From contig NZ_BOOG01000016.1 in assembly GCF_016863115.1 (NCBI RefSeq), positions 1 through 64,000 of the forward strand: DNA of 64,000 nucleotides. Direction: 5' to 3'. This stretch comes from Sphaerimonospora thailandensis. Lineage in GTDB: Bacteria > Actinomycetota > Actinomycetes > Streptosporangiales > Streptosporangiaceae. Every line of letters starts with the position of its first letter. Positions within the stretch are counted from its first letter, which is position 1. This document shows positions 43,512 to 52,127 of this stretch, piece after piece. Below the pieces are notes generated by a model. The model made no database searches and was not told where the DNA came from. It saw nothing but the letters and a program-made list of their open reading frames with translations. Both the position numbers and the translations under genes were made by a program.

Positions 43512-44618
43512 TCAGGGCTTGCCGATGACCTCGGAGGCGCCGGGGACGTCGCTGATCGAGCGCTGCGGCGGGCCCACATAGTTGGCGCTGGGGCGGACGA
43601 GCCTGCCCGTGCGCTTCTGCTCCAGGATGTGGGCGGCCCAGCCGGCGGTGCGGGCGCAGGTGAACATCGAGGTGAACATGTTGGACGGGACCTCCGCGAA
43701 GTCCAGGACGACCGCCGCCCAGTACTCCACGTTCGTCGCGAGCACCCGGTCCGGCTTGCGGGCGTGCAGCTCTTCGAGCGCGGCCGTCTCCAGAGCCGCC
43801 GCGACCTCGTAGCGCGGCGCACCCAGCTCCTTGGCGGTACGGCGCAGCACCCGGGCGCGGGGGTCCTCGGCCCGGTAGACCCGGTGGCCGAAGCCCATGA
43901 GCCGCTGGCCCTTGTCCAGCTCGCTCTGGACGTACTTGCGGGCGTCACCCACCTTCTCGACGCCCTCGATCATGTGCAGCACGCGGGCGGGGGCGCCACC
44001 GTGCAGCGGGCCGGACATCGCGCCGACCGCGCCGGACAGGGCGGCGGCCACGTCGGCACCGGTGGAGGCGATCACCCGGGCGGTGAACGTCGAGGCGTTC
44101 ATGCCGTGCTCGGCCGCGGAGGTCCAGTACGCGTCGATGGCCTTGACGTGCTTGGGGTCGGGCTCGCCGCGCCAGCGGATCATGAAGCGCTCGACGATGC
44201 TCTCCGCCTCGTCGACGCGCTTCTGCGGCACCATCGGCAGGCCGAGACCGCGCGACGACTGCGCCACGAACGACAGCGCGGTCACCGAGGCACGGGCGAG
44301 ATCTTCGCGCGCCTGGGCGTCGTCGATGTCGAGCAATGGCCGGAAGCCGTAGGTGGGCGCCAGCATCGCCAGCGCGCTCTGTACGTCGACGCGGATGTCA
44401 CCGGAATGGACGGGAACGGGGTACGGCTCCGCCGGGGGCAGCCCCGGCAGGAACTCGTTGTCGACGAGCAGGCCCCAGACGTTGCCAAAGGGTACGTTGC
44501 CCACGAGATCTTCGATGTCGACGCCCCGATAACGCAGGGCGCCCCCTTCTTTGTCCGGTTCCGCGATCTCGGTCTCGAACGCCACCACGCCTTCGAGCCC
44601 GGGTTTGAAGTCGGACAT
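43512..44618 (-). CDS. gltA2: Citrate synthase (type II-like, citrate synthase 2)
   Basis: A 368-aa enzyme of the citrate synthase family, shorter than the main actinobacterial GltA. It has GVVAFETEIAEPDKEGGALRYRGVDIEDLV, the catalytic His in AEHGMNASTFTARVI, GPLHGGAPARVLHMI with the second active-site His, and GFGHRVYRAEDPRARVLR with oxaloacetate-binding residues. Actinomycete genomes often encode this citrate synthase 2 beside pdxH, as here (divergent, 169 bp apart). It makes citrate from acetyl-CoA and oxaloacetate. Confidence 0.93.
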   Translation of the reverse strand: MSDFKPGLEGVVAFETEIAEPDKEGGALRYRGVDIEDLVGNVPFGNVWGLLVDNEFLPGLPPAEPYPVPVHSGDIRVDVQSALAMLAPTYGFRPLLDIDDAQAREDLARASVTALSFVAQSSRGLGLPMVPQKRVDEAESIVERFMIRWRGEPDPKHVKAIDAYWTSAAEHGMNASTFTARVIASTGADVAAALSGAVGAMSGPLHGGAPARVLHMIEGVEKVGDARKYVQSELDKGQRLMGFGHRVYRAEDPRARVLRRTAKELGAPRYEVAAALETAALEELHARKPDRVLATNVEYWAAVVLDFAEVPSNMFTSMFTCARTAGWAAHILEQKRTGRLVRPSANYVGPPQRSISDVPGASEVIGKP

Positions 44619-44787
44619 TCTCGGCCGCCTCCCTCTCTTGTGAAGTCCAGAGCCTTGATGTCGAGATACCGGCGCGTCAATTTAACCCTCATGGTCACGT
44701 TGCCGTGCCGCCGCCCCTCCCGAACGCAGTTCTCCCTGGTAGGGGCGATGCGCCGGGCATGCGTTGAGCGCGCAACAATACCGTTCC

Positions 44788-45444
44788 GTGGACAGCGCGC
44801 ATCTGCCGGGGCTCCGGCACAGCTACGAGGGCGAGCCCCTGCTCGAATCGGACATGGCCGACGACCCGGTGACGCAGTTCACGCTGTGGTTCGCCGACGC
44901 CGTCGCCGCGGGACTGCCCGAGCCCAACGCCATGATCCTCGCGACCGGCTCGGCCGGGGGGCGTCCCTCCGCCCGCACCGTCCTTCTCAAAGGTTTCGAC
45001 GAGCGCGGTTTCGTCTTCTTCACAAACTACGAGTCCCGCAAGGGGCGCGATCTCGCCGAGAACCCGCTCGCCTGCCTGCTGTTCCCCTGGCATCCGATCA
45101 GGCGGCAGGTCCGCGTCGAGGGCCACGCCGTACGGCTCCCGCGCGAGGACAGCGCGGCCTATTTCCATTCTCGCCCGTACGGCTCCCGCATCGGCGCCTG
45201 GGCTTCGCGCCAGTCAGCGGTGGTGGAGTCGCGTGAGGCGCTGGACGTGCGCTACCGGGAGCTCGCCGGACGGTGGCCGGAGGATCCGCCGGTGCCGGAC
45301 TTCTGGGGAGGTTTCCGGGTGGTGCCCTCGGAGGTCGAGTTCTGGCAGGGGCAGACCGACCGCATGCACGACCGCATCCGTTACCGGTTGACCGGTGGCG
45401 TCGGCGCGCGAGACGGCTGGACCCGCGAACGCCTCGCCCCCTGA
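44788..45444 (+). CDS. pdxH: Pyridoxamine 5'-phosphate oxidase
   Basis: A 218-aa FMN enzyme that makes pyridoxal phosphate. ARTVLLKGFDERGFVFFTNY, SRKGRDLAENPLACLLFPWH and RQVRVEGHAVRLP form the FMN site, YFHSRPYGSRIGAWASRQS binds substrate, and FWGGFRVVPSEVEFWQG is the conserved C-terminal part. GTG 44788 is preferred; TTG 44764 would add eight residues. The stop codon is inside the first unit of a 12-bp tandem repeat, so the last residues and the 3' UTR are shaped by it. Confidence 0.94.
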   Translation: MDSAHLPGLRHSYEGEPLLESDMADDPVTQFTLWFADAVAAGLPEPNAMILATGSAGGRPSARTVLLKGFDERGFVFFTNYESRKGRDLAENPLACLLFPWHPIRRQVRVEGHAVRLPREDSAAYFHSRPYGSRIGAWASRQSAVVESREALDVRYRELAGRWPEDPPVPDFWGGFRVVPSEVEFWQGQTDRMHDRIRYRLTGGVGARDGWTRERLAP

Positions 45445-45536
45445 GAGCGGCACTGAGAGCGGCCCTGAGAGCGGCCCTGAGAGCGGCACTGAGAGCGGCA
45501 CTGAGAGCGGCCTTGGGAGCCGCTTTGGGAGCCGTC
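45441..45536. repeat. 12-bp tandem repeat (CTGAGAGCGGCM) at the pdxH 3' end
   Basis: Eight head-to-tail 12-bp units start at 45441. Six are near-perfect CTGAGAGCGGCA/C; the last two are TTGGGAGCCGCT and TTGGGAGCCGTC. The pdxH stop TGA (45442-45444) is in unit 1. The unit length is a multiple of three. Confidence 0.93.
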
Positions 45537-45573
45537 CCGCTCTTCGGCAACGAGGTAGAGACCCGGGCTGAGA

Positions 45574-45735
45574 TCACGAGATCGCGGCGGCGGCCCGCAG
45601 ATCGGCGAGGAACCCGGCGTAGGCCGCGTCCCGGTCGGGCGCGAGATCGCACCCCTGGCAGGATCGTGCCGCGCCGGCGAGCGCGGGCAGGCTCAGCTCG
45701 GCCGGAAGGAATCGTTCCGCACCGATGTTTCCCAT
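45574..45735 (-). CDS. Short CxxC-containing frame, possible gene remnant
   Basis: A 53-aa frame from ATG 45735 reads MGNIGAERFLPAELSLPALA and continues GAARSCQGCDLAPD. The ALAGAARSCQGCDL part resembles the first helix and iron-sulfur-type Cys pair of UdgX/uracil-DNA glycosylase family 4 proteins, but the rest of such a protein (~180 aa) is missing. It may be a remnant or a short protein of its own. It is read toward the tandem repeat and diverges from the DtxR-family gene. Confidence 0.4.
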   Translation of the reverse strand: MGNIGAERFLPAELSLPALAGAARSCQGCDLAPDRDAAYAGFLADLRAAAAIS

Positions 45736-45813
45736 CCTGACACGCTTCCCCAATAAGGTCGGCTGCGAACGCGCGGGAGGTCGTAGCATCGATTTACAAG
45801 GACTGGAGGAGCC

Positions 45814-46518
45814 TTGACCGCACACGGCCTGATCGATACGACGGAGATGTATCTTCGTACGATCTTCGAGCTCGAAGAAGAGGGCATCGTGCCGCTGCGC
45901 GCCCGGATCGCCGAACGGCTGCAGCAGAGTGGGCCTACGGTCAGCCAGACGGTCGCGAGGATGGAGCGTGACGGTCTCGTGAAGGTGCAGGGGGATCGGC
46001 ACCTCACGATGACCGAGCTCGGGCGGCGGCTCGCCATCAGGGTCATGCGCAAGCACCGGCTGGCCGAATGCCTGCTGACCCAGGTGATCGGCCTGCCCTG
46101 GGAAGAGGTCCACGTCGAGGCGTGCCGCTGGGAGCACGTGATGTCGGAGGCGGTGGAAAGCAGGATCGTCGACCTTCTCGGCAACCCTCAGCTCTGCCCG
46201 CACGGCAACCCCATCCCGGGGCTCGCCGAACTGGGCGTGTCGCAGTCCGCTATGAGCGGAGATGAGGCGGTCTCGTCCATGGCGACCGTCGCCGGGGCGG
46301 GCTCGATCCCCGTTGTAGTGCGGCGAATCAGCGAACAAGTGCAAAGCGACCCCGCCGTGATGCTTAAACTCAAGCAAGTTGGGATACAACCCGGACGCGA
46401 GGTGACGCTCGCGGCTAGCGACGACGGTGTGCGGGTGACGGGTGATGGTGAAGCGGGCGGCACGGCCGTGGACCTACCGCGGGACGTCGCCGCGCACGTT
46501 TTCGTCACCAGACGATGA
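45814..46518 (+). CDS. DtxR/IdeR family iron-dependent repressor
   Basis: A 234-aa metalloregulator. The winged HTH is LRARIAERLQQSGPTVSQTVARMERDGLVKV. Metal ligands are all present: His in RKHRLAECLL, His in EVHVEACRWEHVMSE and the Cys, Glu and His of ACRWEHV, then the LCPHGNPIPG dimer region. A C-terminal SH3-like domain runs VMLKLKQVGIQPGREVTLAAS to AAHVFVTRR. It probably represses iron uptake and siderophore genes when Fe(II) is plentiful. The TTG start (45814) has GGAGGA 4 nt upstream, the best signal available. Confidence 0.93.
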   Translation: MTAHGLIDTTEMYLRTIFELEEEGIVPLRARIAERLQQSGPTVSQTVARMERDGLVKVQGDRHLTMTELGRRLAIRVMRKHRLAECLLTQVIGLPWEEVHVEACRWEHVMSEAVESRIVDLLGNPQLCPHGNPIPGLAELGVSQSAMSGDEAVSSMATVAGAGSIPVVVRRISEQVQSDPAVMLKLKQVGIQPGREVTLAASDDGVRVTGDGEAGGTAVDLPRDVAAHVFVTRR

Positions 46519-46665
46519 CGGAAAGAGTTGTGCCTGGTTGAATCTGGACAGGAAGTCTCTCCTCCTCCTCTCCCAGACCCAGCGGTCCCTCATGACATCA
46601 GCGACCCCTGCAGGAGCGCACGTGGCAGGCATGGCGAACACGCGTCCCCGGGGGGTGGTCGCGGG

Positions 46666-48900
46666 ATGAAACGTTGGGGAGACCTGTCTCAGGAGGCGGC
46701 CGACCATCTGACGGCCGGATCGGTGCTCGACCAGGCTGAGATGGCGGTGGTCGTCACCGACCGTTTCAGCAACGTCCTCTACTGGAATCCGTTCGCGGAA
46801 CGACTGTTCGGCAGGGCAGGGGCGCCGTCGGGCAAGGAACCCCTGGTGTCCCTCGGCATCATGGAGAAGGACCACCCGCACGCCGTCGACCTGGCCAGGC
46901 ACGTGCTGCGCGGCGGTGTGTGGGAGGGCACGTTCGACGTCGTCCGCGCCGACGGCACGATGGTCTACGTACGGGCCCAGGCCGTACCGCTGCGGCACCC
47001 GTCCGGACCGATCAGCGGCATCGTGATCATCGCACGCGAGGCGATGCGCGGCAACGAGCGGGAGAAGGACCGGTTCGGCCTGCTGGAGCGCATCGGCGAG
47101 CGGCTCGCCGGTTCCCTGTACGTCGAGGAGACGCTCAACCGGGTCGCCGACATGCTGGTCCCCCAGTTCGCCGACCATTGCTTCATCGAGTTGGTCCAGG
47201 GCGAGCGGCTCGTACGCAAGGTGTCCACGCACGTGCACGGCTGGACGCCGCCGCCCGGCACGTGGTTGCCGGTCGGCTCGGAGATCAAATATCCGCTCGG
47301 CCACTACGCCGACACCGCGCTGCGACGTCAGGAGACCATCCTCGTCGAGGACTTCTCCCAGGTGAGCTATCCGATGCCGAGTGAGGGCTCGGCCCGGCTC
47401 TTCGCGCAGGTCGGGATGACCTCGGCGATCGTCGCACCGCTGTGCGTGCGCGGCGAGACGCTGGGCCTGATGTACCTCGGGCTGTCCAACCTCACCGAGC
47501 GGCACTCCCCGCACTACGACACCTTCGATCGGGACTTCATGGGCGCGGTCGCCACCCGGGTCGCGCTCGCCGTGGACAACGCGCTGCTGTTCGAGGCGGA
47601 ACGGCACACGGCGGAGTCCTTCCAGAAGCATCTGCTGCCGCGTGATCTCCCCACGTTCGACGGGCTGGAGATAGCCCACCGCTACTTCCCGGCCGCCCCG
47701 CTCGCCTCGCACGGCCAGGGCATCCAGACCCAGGTGGGCGGCGACTGGTACGACGTGATCCCGCTGTCGGCCGGCCGGGTCGGCATCGTGATCGGAGACG
47801 TGGAGGGGCGGGGGGCCAAGGCGGCGGCCGTCATGGGCCAGCTCAGGGCCGCGTTGCGGGCCTTCGCCCAGGACGACAAACCGCCCGCCGACATCCTCGC
47901 CCGGCTCGACGAGTGGACCCGCGTAGTGGCCGCGCCGGAGCGCGACGACTTCGGCGCCGACATCACCAATCCGCCGATCGTCACCTGTCAGTACCTTGTG
48001 TACGACGCGTGGTCGCGGCAGCTCTCCTTCGCCAACGCCGGTCACGCGCCGCCGCTGCTCATCGTCGACGGCAAGGTGACGGAGTTGGACATCACCGAGG
48101 TGGGGCAGCCGCTCGGCGTCCGGGCCAAGGGCGTGCACGCCGATCTCGTCTACAAGGAGGAGACGCTGACTCTGCCCCCCGGCGCGACCCTGCTCCTCTA
48201 CACCGACGGCCTCGTCGACCGCCGGCCCCTCCGTGACTTCACGGGGCCCGCGTCGGAGGAGCCCGAGGAGGACGAGGCGCTGCGGATGCTCCGGGAGGCG
48301 CTCGCCAAGGTCTCCATCGAGTCGGTCGAGCGCATCGCGGACGCGGCGATCGTCGCCGTGCCCGGTGAGATCGACGACGACATGGCGATCCTCGTGGTCA
48401 GATCGGTCGGAGCGGAGCTGGAGCTACAGGAGCACACGTTCCCCGCGCAGCCGATCATGGTGGGGGAGGCCAGGCGGATGGCGTCCGAGGCGTTCGAGCG
48501 CTGGCGAGTGCCCGAAGAACGGGCCGACCTGGCCTGCCTGCTGGTCTCCGAGGTCGTGACCAATGTCGTGCTGCACGCCGCCGGCGCCGGCGTGCCACGC
48601 CGTGAGCTGGCGCTCGAAGGCCCGCCGCTGCCGTTCGACGAGTCCTGGGACGTGCCGGGCTTCGAGGAGGAAATCGCCGGCGAGAAGGAGTTCACGCTCC
48701 GGCTGCGCTGCGGCCGGGACTCGATCTGGGTCGAGGTGTTCGACCAGGATCTGCGCCTGCCCCGCATCCGCAGCGCCGCCGAGACGGACGAGGGCGGCCG
48801 CGGCCTCTACCTCGTCGATCAGCTCGCCCGGCGCTGGGGTTCCCGGCCCACCAGGGAGGGTAAGGCCGTCTGGTTCGAGATCCCCATGGGTGGTCGCTGA
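46666..48900 (+). CDS. PAS-GAF-SpoIIE phosphatase with C-terminal HATPase domain
   Basis: A ~744-aa multidomain regulator. A PAS domain (~15-135: AEMAVVVTDRFSNVLYWNPFAERLFG) is followed by a GAF domain (~150-310: ADHCFIELVQGERLVRKV, SAIVAPLCVRGETLGLMYLG). The PP2C/SpoIIE phosphatase domain (~325-565) has GGDWYDVIPLSAGRVGIVIGDVEGRG and LLLYTDGLVDRR, and the C-terminal domain is a HATPase_c anti-sigma kinase type (~590-740: LACLLVSEVVTNVVLHAAG, DEGGRGLYLVDQLARRWG). It likely senses a signal, dephosphorylates STAS antagonists such as that at 39478, and may also phosphorylate them. ATG 46666 follows a G-rich ribosome site. Confidence 0.9.
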   Translation: MKRWGDLSQEAADHLTAGSVLDQAEMAVVVTDRFSNVLYWNPFAERLFGRAGAPSGKEPLVSLGIMEKDHPHAVDLARHVLRGGVWEGTFDVVRADGTMVYVRAQAVPLRHPSGPISGIVIIAREAMRGNEREKDRFGLLERIGERLAGSLYVEETLNRVADMLVPQFADHCFIELVQGERLVRKVSTHVHGWTPPPGTWLPVGSEIKYPLGHYADTALRRQETILVEDFSQVSYPMPSEGSARLFAQVGMTSAIVAPLCVRGETLGLMYLGLSNLTERHSPHYDTFDRDFMGAVATRVALAVDNALLFEAERHTAESFQKHLLPRDLPTFDGLEIAHRYFPAAPLASHGQGIQTQVGGDWYDVIPLSAGRVGIVIGDVEGRGAKAAAVMGQLRAALRAFAQDDKPPADILARLDEWTRVVAAPERDDFGADITNPPIVTCQYLVYDAWSRQLSFANAGHAPPLLIVDGKVTELDITEVGQPLGVRAKGVHADLVYKEETLTLPPGATLLLYTDGLVDRRPLRDFTGPASEEPEEDEALRMLREALAKVSIESVERIADAAIVAVPGEIDDDMAILVVRSVGAELELQEHTFPAQPIMVGEARRMASEAFERWRVPEERADLACLLVSEVVTNVVLHAAGAGVPRRELALEGPPLPFDESWDVPGFEEEIAGEKEFTLRLRCGRDSIWVEVFDQDLRLPRIRSAAETDEGGRGLYLVDQLARRWGSRPTREGKAVWFEIPMGGR

Positions 48901-48954
48901 GCGTCCCGCCGCGATACCCGCGCGCGCCGCGGGAAACGGCCGCATACTGATCAC

Positions 48955-49116
48955 ATGGACCCCGGACTCATCCTTCTGGTCTTCCTGGCGTTCCTGTTCG
49001 CGTGGCTGCTGAACCGGGTCCGCAGGTTCTTCCGGCTGGGCCCCATGGGCTACGCGGGCGTGATGATCGTGTTCGTCATCGTCATGCTCGCCATCTGGAG
49101 CCGGCACATCACCTAA
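48955..49116 (+). CDS. Small hydrophobic membrane protein
   Basis: A 53-aa protein with two membrane helices (GLILLVFLAFLFAWLLN and GYAGVMIVFVIVMLAIW) separated by a basic loop (RVRRFFRLGP). CATACT (48943-48948) ends 6 nt before the ATG, the spacing seen at leaderless genes here. It lies 54 bp after the SpoIIE phosphatase gene. Function unknown. Confidence 0.6.
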   Translation: MDPGLILLVFLAFLFAWLLNRVRRFFRLGPMGYAGVMIVFVIVMLAIWSRHIT

Positions 49117-49142
49117 CCCCACCCCCCCCCATTCCCCGTGAC

Positions 49143-49163
49143 CTTGCAGAAGCTCGCACACGG
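49143..49163. repeat. Intergenic repeat copy A (CTTGCAGAARCTCGCACRC)
   Basis: This copy reads CTTGCAGAAGCTCGCACAC. A near-identical 19-mer lies at about 56183-56201. Both intergenic regions also contain TGATCTTGCA (here about 49190-49199). Confidence 0.6.
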
Positions 49164-49293
49164 AGCTTGTGACCATGGATGCCGTTCGTGATCTTGCAGT
49201 GCGAGATAACGTACGAGCAGCCGCAGGCGCGCGGCCTTCCGGCGAATTCCCGCGAGTTCAAAGAGCTGACACAAGTGGGGCCGGGCGCATCCA

Positions 49294-50439
49294 CTAGAGG
49301 TCGAAGGAGCGTCCGATGATCTCCTTCATGATCTCGGTCGTGCCGCCGTAGATGGTCTGGACCCGGCTGTCCAGCCAGGCCCTGGCCACCGGATATTCGA
49401 GCATGTAGCCGTACCCTCCGTGGAGTTGGAGACAGCGGTCGACCACCCTGTTCTGCAGCTCGGTCGTCCACCACTTGGCCTTGGCGGCGTCCACGACCGT
49501 GAGCTCACGCGCGTTGAGGGCGAGCACGCACCTGTCCACATAGTGCCGCGCGATCTCCACCTCGGTGGCCAGCTCGGCCAGCAGGAACCGGGTGTTCTGG
49601 AACTGACCGATGCTCCTGCCGAACGCCTTGCGGTTCCGGCAGTATTCGATGGTCGCCTCCAGCACGCTCTCGGCGGCCGCCACCGCCGCGACCGCGATCG
49701 ACAGCCGCTCCTGCGGCAGATTGTTCATCAACTGGACGAAGCCCCGGCCGTCCTCGTCGCCGAGGCGGTTGGCGACCGGGACGCGGACGTTCTCGAAGAA
49801 CAACTCGGCGGTGTCCTGGGCGTGCATGCCGATCTTTTCGAGGTTGCGCCCGCGGGTGAAGCCCGCCATCCCGCGCTCGACCACCAACAGCGTGATGCCG
49901 CGGGCGCCCGCCGCGGGGTCGGTCCTGGCGACGACCACGACCAGGTCGGAGTTGATGCCGTTGGTGATGAACGTCTTCTGCCCGTTGACGACGTAGTGGT
50001 CGCCCTCGCGTACAGCTGTCGTACGGATGCCCTGCAGGTCGCTGCCGGCCCCCGGCTCGGTCATCGCGACCGCCGTGATCAGCTCGCCGGAGGCGAACCC
50101 GGGCAGCCAGCGCCCCTTCTGCTCCTCGTTCGTCAGGTCCACGAAGTAGGGAGCCATCACGTCGTTGTGCAGCGAGAAGCCGAGGCCCGTCGCGCCGGCC
50201 CGGATGATCTCTTCGACGATGACCGCGTTGTAGCGGAAGTCCGTGATGCCGGCCCCGCCGTACTCCTCCGGGACGGAGAAGCCGAACACGCCCAGCTCGC
50301 CGGCCTTCTTCCACACCTCGCGGGGGACGATGCCGTCCTTCTCCCACTGACCGTGACGCGGGGTCACCTCGCGGGCGATGAAATCGCGAACGGTCTCGCG
50401 GAAGAGCAGGTGCTCCTCGTCGAAGAGGTCTCGCCGCAT
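49294..50439 (-). CDS. Acyl-CoA dehydrogenase
   Basis: A 381-aa FAD enzyme catalysing the first oxidation in acyl-CoA degradation. AVAMTEPGAGSDLQGIRTTAV and YVVNGQKTFITNGINSDLVVV form the flavin site. FGRSIGQFQNTRFLLAELATEVE, LQLHGGYGYMLEYPVARAWLD and QTIYGGTTEIMKEIIGRS are typical of the short/long-chain FadE group. ATG 50439 has GGAGG 8 nt upstream. An inverted repeat at 50493-50507 upstream is a likely operator. Confidence 0.93.
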   Translation of the reverse strand: MRRDLFDEEHLLFRETVRDFIAREVTPRHGQWEKDGIVPREVWKKAGELGVFGFSVPEEYGGAGITDFRYNAVIVEEIIRAGATGLGFSLHNDVMAPYFVDLTNEEQKGRWLPGFASGELITAVAMTEPGAGSDLQGIRTTAVREGDHYVVNGQKTFITNGINSDLVVVVARTDPAAGARGITLLVVERGMAGFTRGRNLEKIGMHAQDTAELFFENVRVPVANRLGDEDGRGFVQLMNNLPQERLSIAVAAVAAAESVLEATIEYCRNRKAFGRSIGQFQNTRFLLAELATEVEIARHYVDRCVLALNARELTVVDAAKAKWWTTELQNRVVDRCLQLHGGYGYMLEYPVARAWLDSRVQTIYGGTTEIMKEIIGRSFDL

Positions 50440-50492
50440 CTGGTACGCCTCCGGCTCGGGGACTGTGCTGCACGGGGATCGGACGACCTGAC

Positions 50493-50507
50493 CAGAATAC
50501 AATTCTG
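50493..50507. promoter_or_regulatory. Inverted repeat CAGAAT-N3-ATTCTG upstream of acyl-CoA dehydrogenase
   Basis: A perfect 15-bp palindrome 54 bp before the dehydrogenase start. Read on the minus strand it overlaps a possible -10 (TATTCT), the position expected for a repressor site, for example of a TetR/FadR-type fatty-acid regulator. The regulator is not in the window. Confidence 0.55.
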
Positions 50508-50677
50508 TTACCCATCGGTCGATCGAGGCGGGCCTCTCGCTCCAAATCGGGCCAGGTGATTACAAATCCGCCACCATCGACGCATTCACCCGTACGGGCC
50601 TTGACCCAGCCCGTAAGATCTACCTTCGATTTACTTGCTTTCGCCTGTCTGGGCGGCCCTCGCGATCGGAGTGTGCG

Positions 50678-52114
50678 GTGGTTCGGTGGAAAGCGGGGCG
50701 GCGTGGTGTGCTCGCCGCCGCGGTCGTGAGCGTGATCGGAGGCGGGCTCCTCGCACTTCCGCTGACCTCAGCCCAGGCGGAGATGGCCCAGGTCGACCTC
50801 ATTTACCGATGCAGGGATACACCCGGCCAGCCCAACCTTCCCAACCCTCTCGTGTCCAACCCGGTCGACCTGAAGATCACCCTCACGGTGCAGACCGCGC
50901 TGTCCGTCGGCCAGCCGCTGGACGTCAAGTGGAACATCGCCTACGAGAACGGCACCAGGTTTCTGTCCCCCGGCCTGTTCCAGCCCGGCGCCCGTCTCTC
51001 GGCGACGGGTAAGGTCGGCGTCCTGGGCGAGAAGTGGCAGGGCGAGCTGCACTCGCTCGGTGCGAAGGACCAGGAGCTTCTGCAGGCCGGCGGTCCTCTG
51101 ACCCTGCCCGAGCTGATCTCCGGCGCGGTGAGCACGACGGACAAGGGCGTGTTCGAGATCGAGCCTCGCGATCTCCTGATCGACTTCACCCCGCCGCCTT
51201 CAGAGAAGGTCGTCAACGACGACGACCTCTCGAAGATCAGTTACGACGCGAACTGGATCGACTTCAACGACCGTGACCCCAAGTTCCACGACATCCACGA
51301 GGACGTACACGCGACCGAAGTGGGGGGCGCGAAGGCGACGTTCCAGTTCACGGGGACGGGCGTCGACTTCATCACCGAGCAGGACCACCGCGCCGGCGAG
51401 GTGGACTTCAAGATCGACGGGAAGCCGGGCATTCCGGCGACCGCCGACGCGTCGAAGGACGCCGACGGCAACCCGGTCGTGGTCGTCAACCAGGGAAACC
51501 ACACGCTGTGGGGCATGCGCGGCCTGCCGTACGGCCCGCATACGCTCGAGGTGACGAACCTTGAGAACAAGTGGATGATGGTGGACGGCTTCAGGGCGGT
51601 CACGGAGCAGCTCCTCGGCCCGCCGAAGCAGTTCCAGGCGACGTGCAAGCCGGTGAAGAAGCCGACAGCCATCAGGGTCGTCATCGGCGGCGGGAATTCG
51701 ACCTCTGGCCCGTCGACCAGTCCTTCGGGTCCGGACGGTCCCCCGGCCAGCCCCGACCAGAGCCCGAGCGGCACCCCCGGGGAACACAGCCCCGGTCAGA
51801 GCACCCCGATGAGGACGCCCTCGTTCAGTCCGCGTCCCACCGTGACCGTCACCGCCACCGCCACCGCCGCCGCCGGCGCCTCGCCCAGTCCGACCGCGAC
51901 GACCACGGTGACGATGACCGCGACGCCCACCGTCGCCCAGGTGGAGGTCACGCCCAAGGGTGGGGCGCAGACCGGTGAGGCCCCGGAGCAGACCTCCTCC
52001 GGGGGACTGCTCCTCGGCTCGGGTGGTCTGATGCTGCTCGTCGGCGTGTGGGGTGGCGTGGCGATGCTCAGGCGCAGGGCCGCCCATTCGGGTGACTCGT
52101 CGGCGACGCGCTGA
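50678..52114 (+). CDS. Cell-surface protein with beta-sandwich domain and atypical sorting signal
   Basis: A 478-aa exported protein. The signal peptide (RRGVLAAAVVSVIGGGLLALPLTSAQA) is followed by a first domain (~36-180) beginning VDLIYRCRDTPGQ. A jelly-roll-like domain (~195-315) has FTGTGVDFITEQDHRAGEVD and GMRGLPYGPHTLEVTN, patterned like carbohydrate-binding sandwiches. A Pro/Ser/Thr-rich stalk (~335-430) leads to PKGGAQTGE, a membrane helix (LLLGSGGLMLLVGVWGGVAML) and RRRAAHS. That layout is a cell-wall sorting signal without LPXTG. A class F sortase gene follows 13 bp later, its probable attaching enzyme. Confidence 0.85.
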   Translation: MVRWKAGRRGVLAAAVVSVIGGGLLALPLTSAQAEMAQVDLIYRCRDTPGQPNLPNPLVSNPVDLKITLTVQTALSVGQPLDVKWNIAYENGTRFLSPGLFQPGARLSATGKVGVLGEKWQGELHSLGAKDQELLQAGGPLTLPELISGAVSTTDKGVFEIEPRDLLIDFTPPPSEKVVNDDDLSKISYDANWIDFNDRDPKFHDIHEDVHATEVGGAKATFQFTGTGVDFITEQDHRAGEVDFKIDGKPGIPATADASKDADGNPVVVVNQGNHTLWGMRGLPYGPHTLEVTNLENKWMMVDGFRAVTEQLLGPPKQFQATCKPVKKPTAIRVVIGGGNSTSGPSTSPSGPDGPPASPDQSPSGTPGEHSPGQSTPMRTPSFSPRPTVTVTATATAAAGASPSPTATTTVTMTATPTVAQVEVTPKGGAQTGEAPEQTSSGGLLLGSGGLMLLVGVWGGVAMLRRRAAHSGDSSATR

Positions 52115-52127
52115 GGGGATCGCGACG

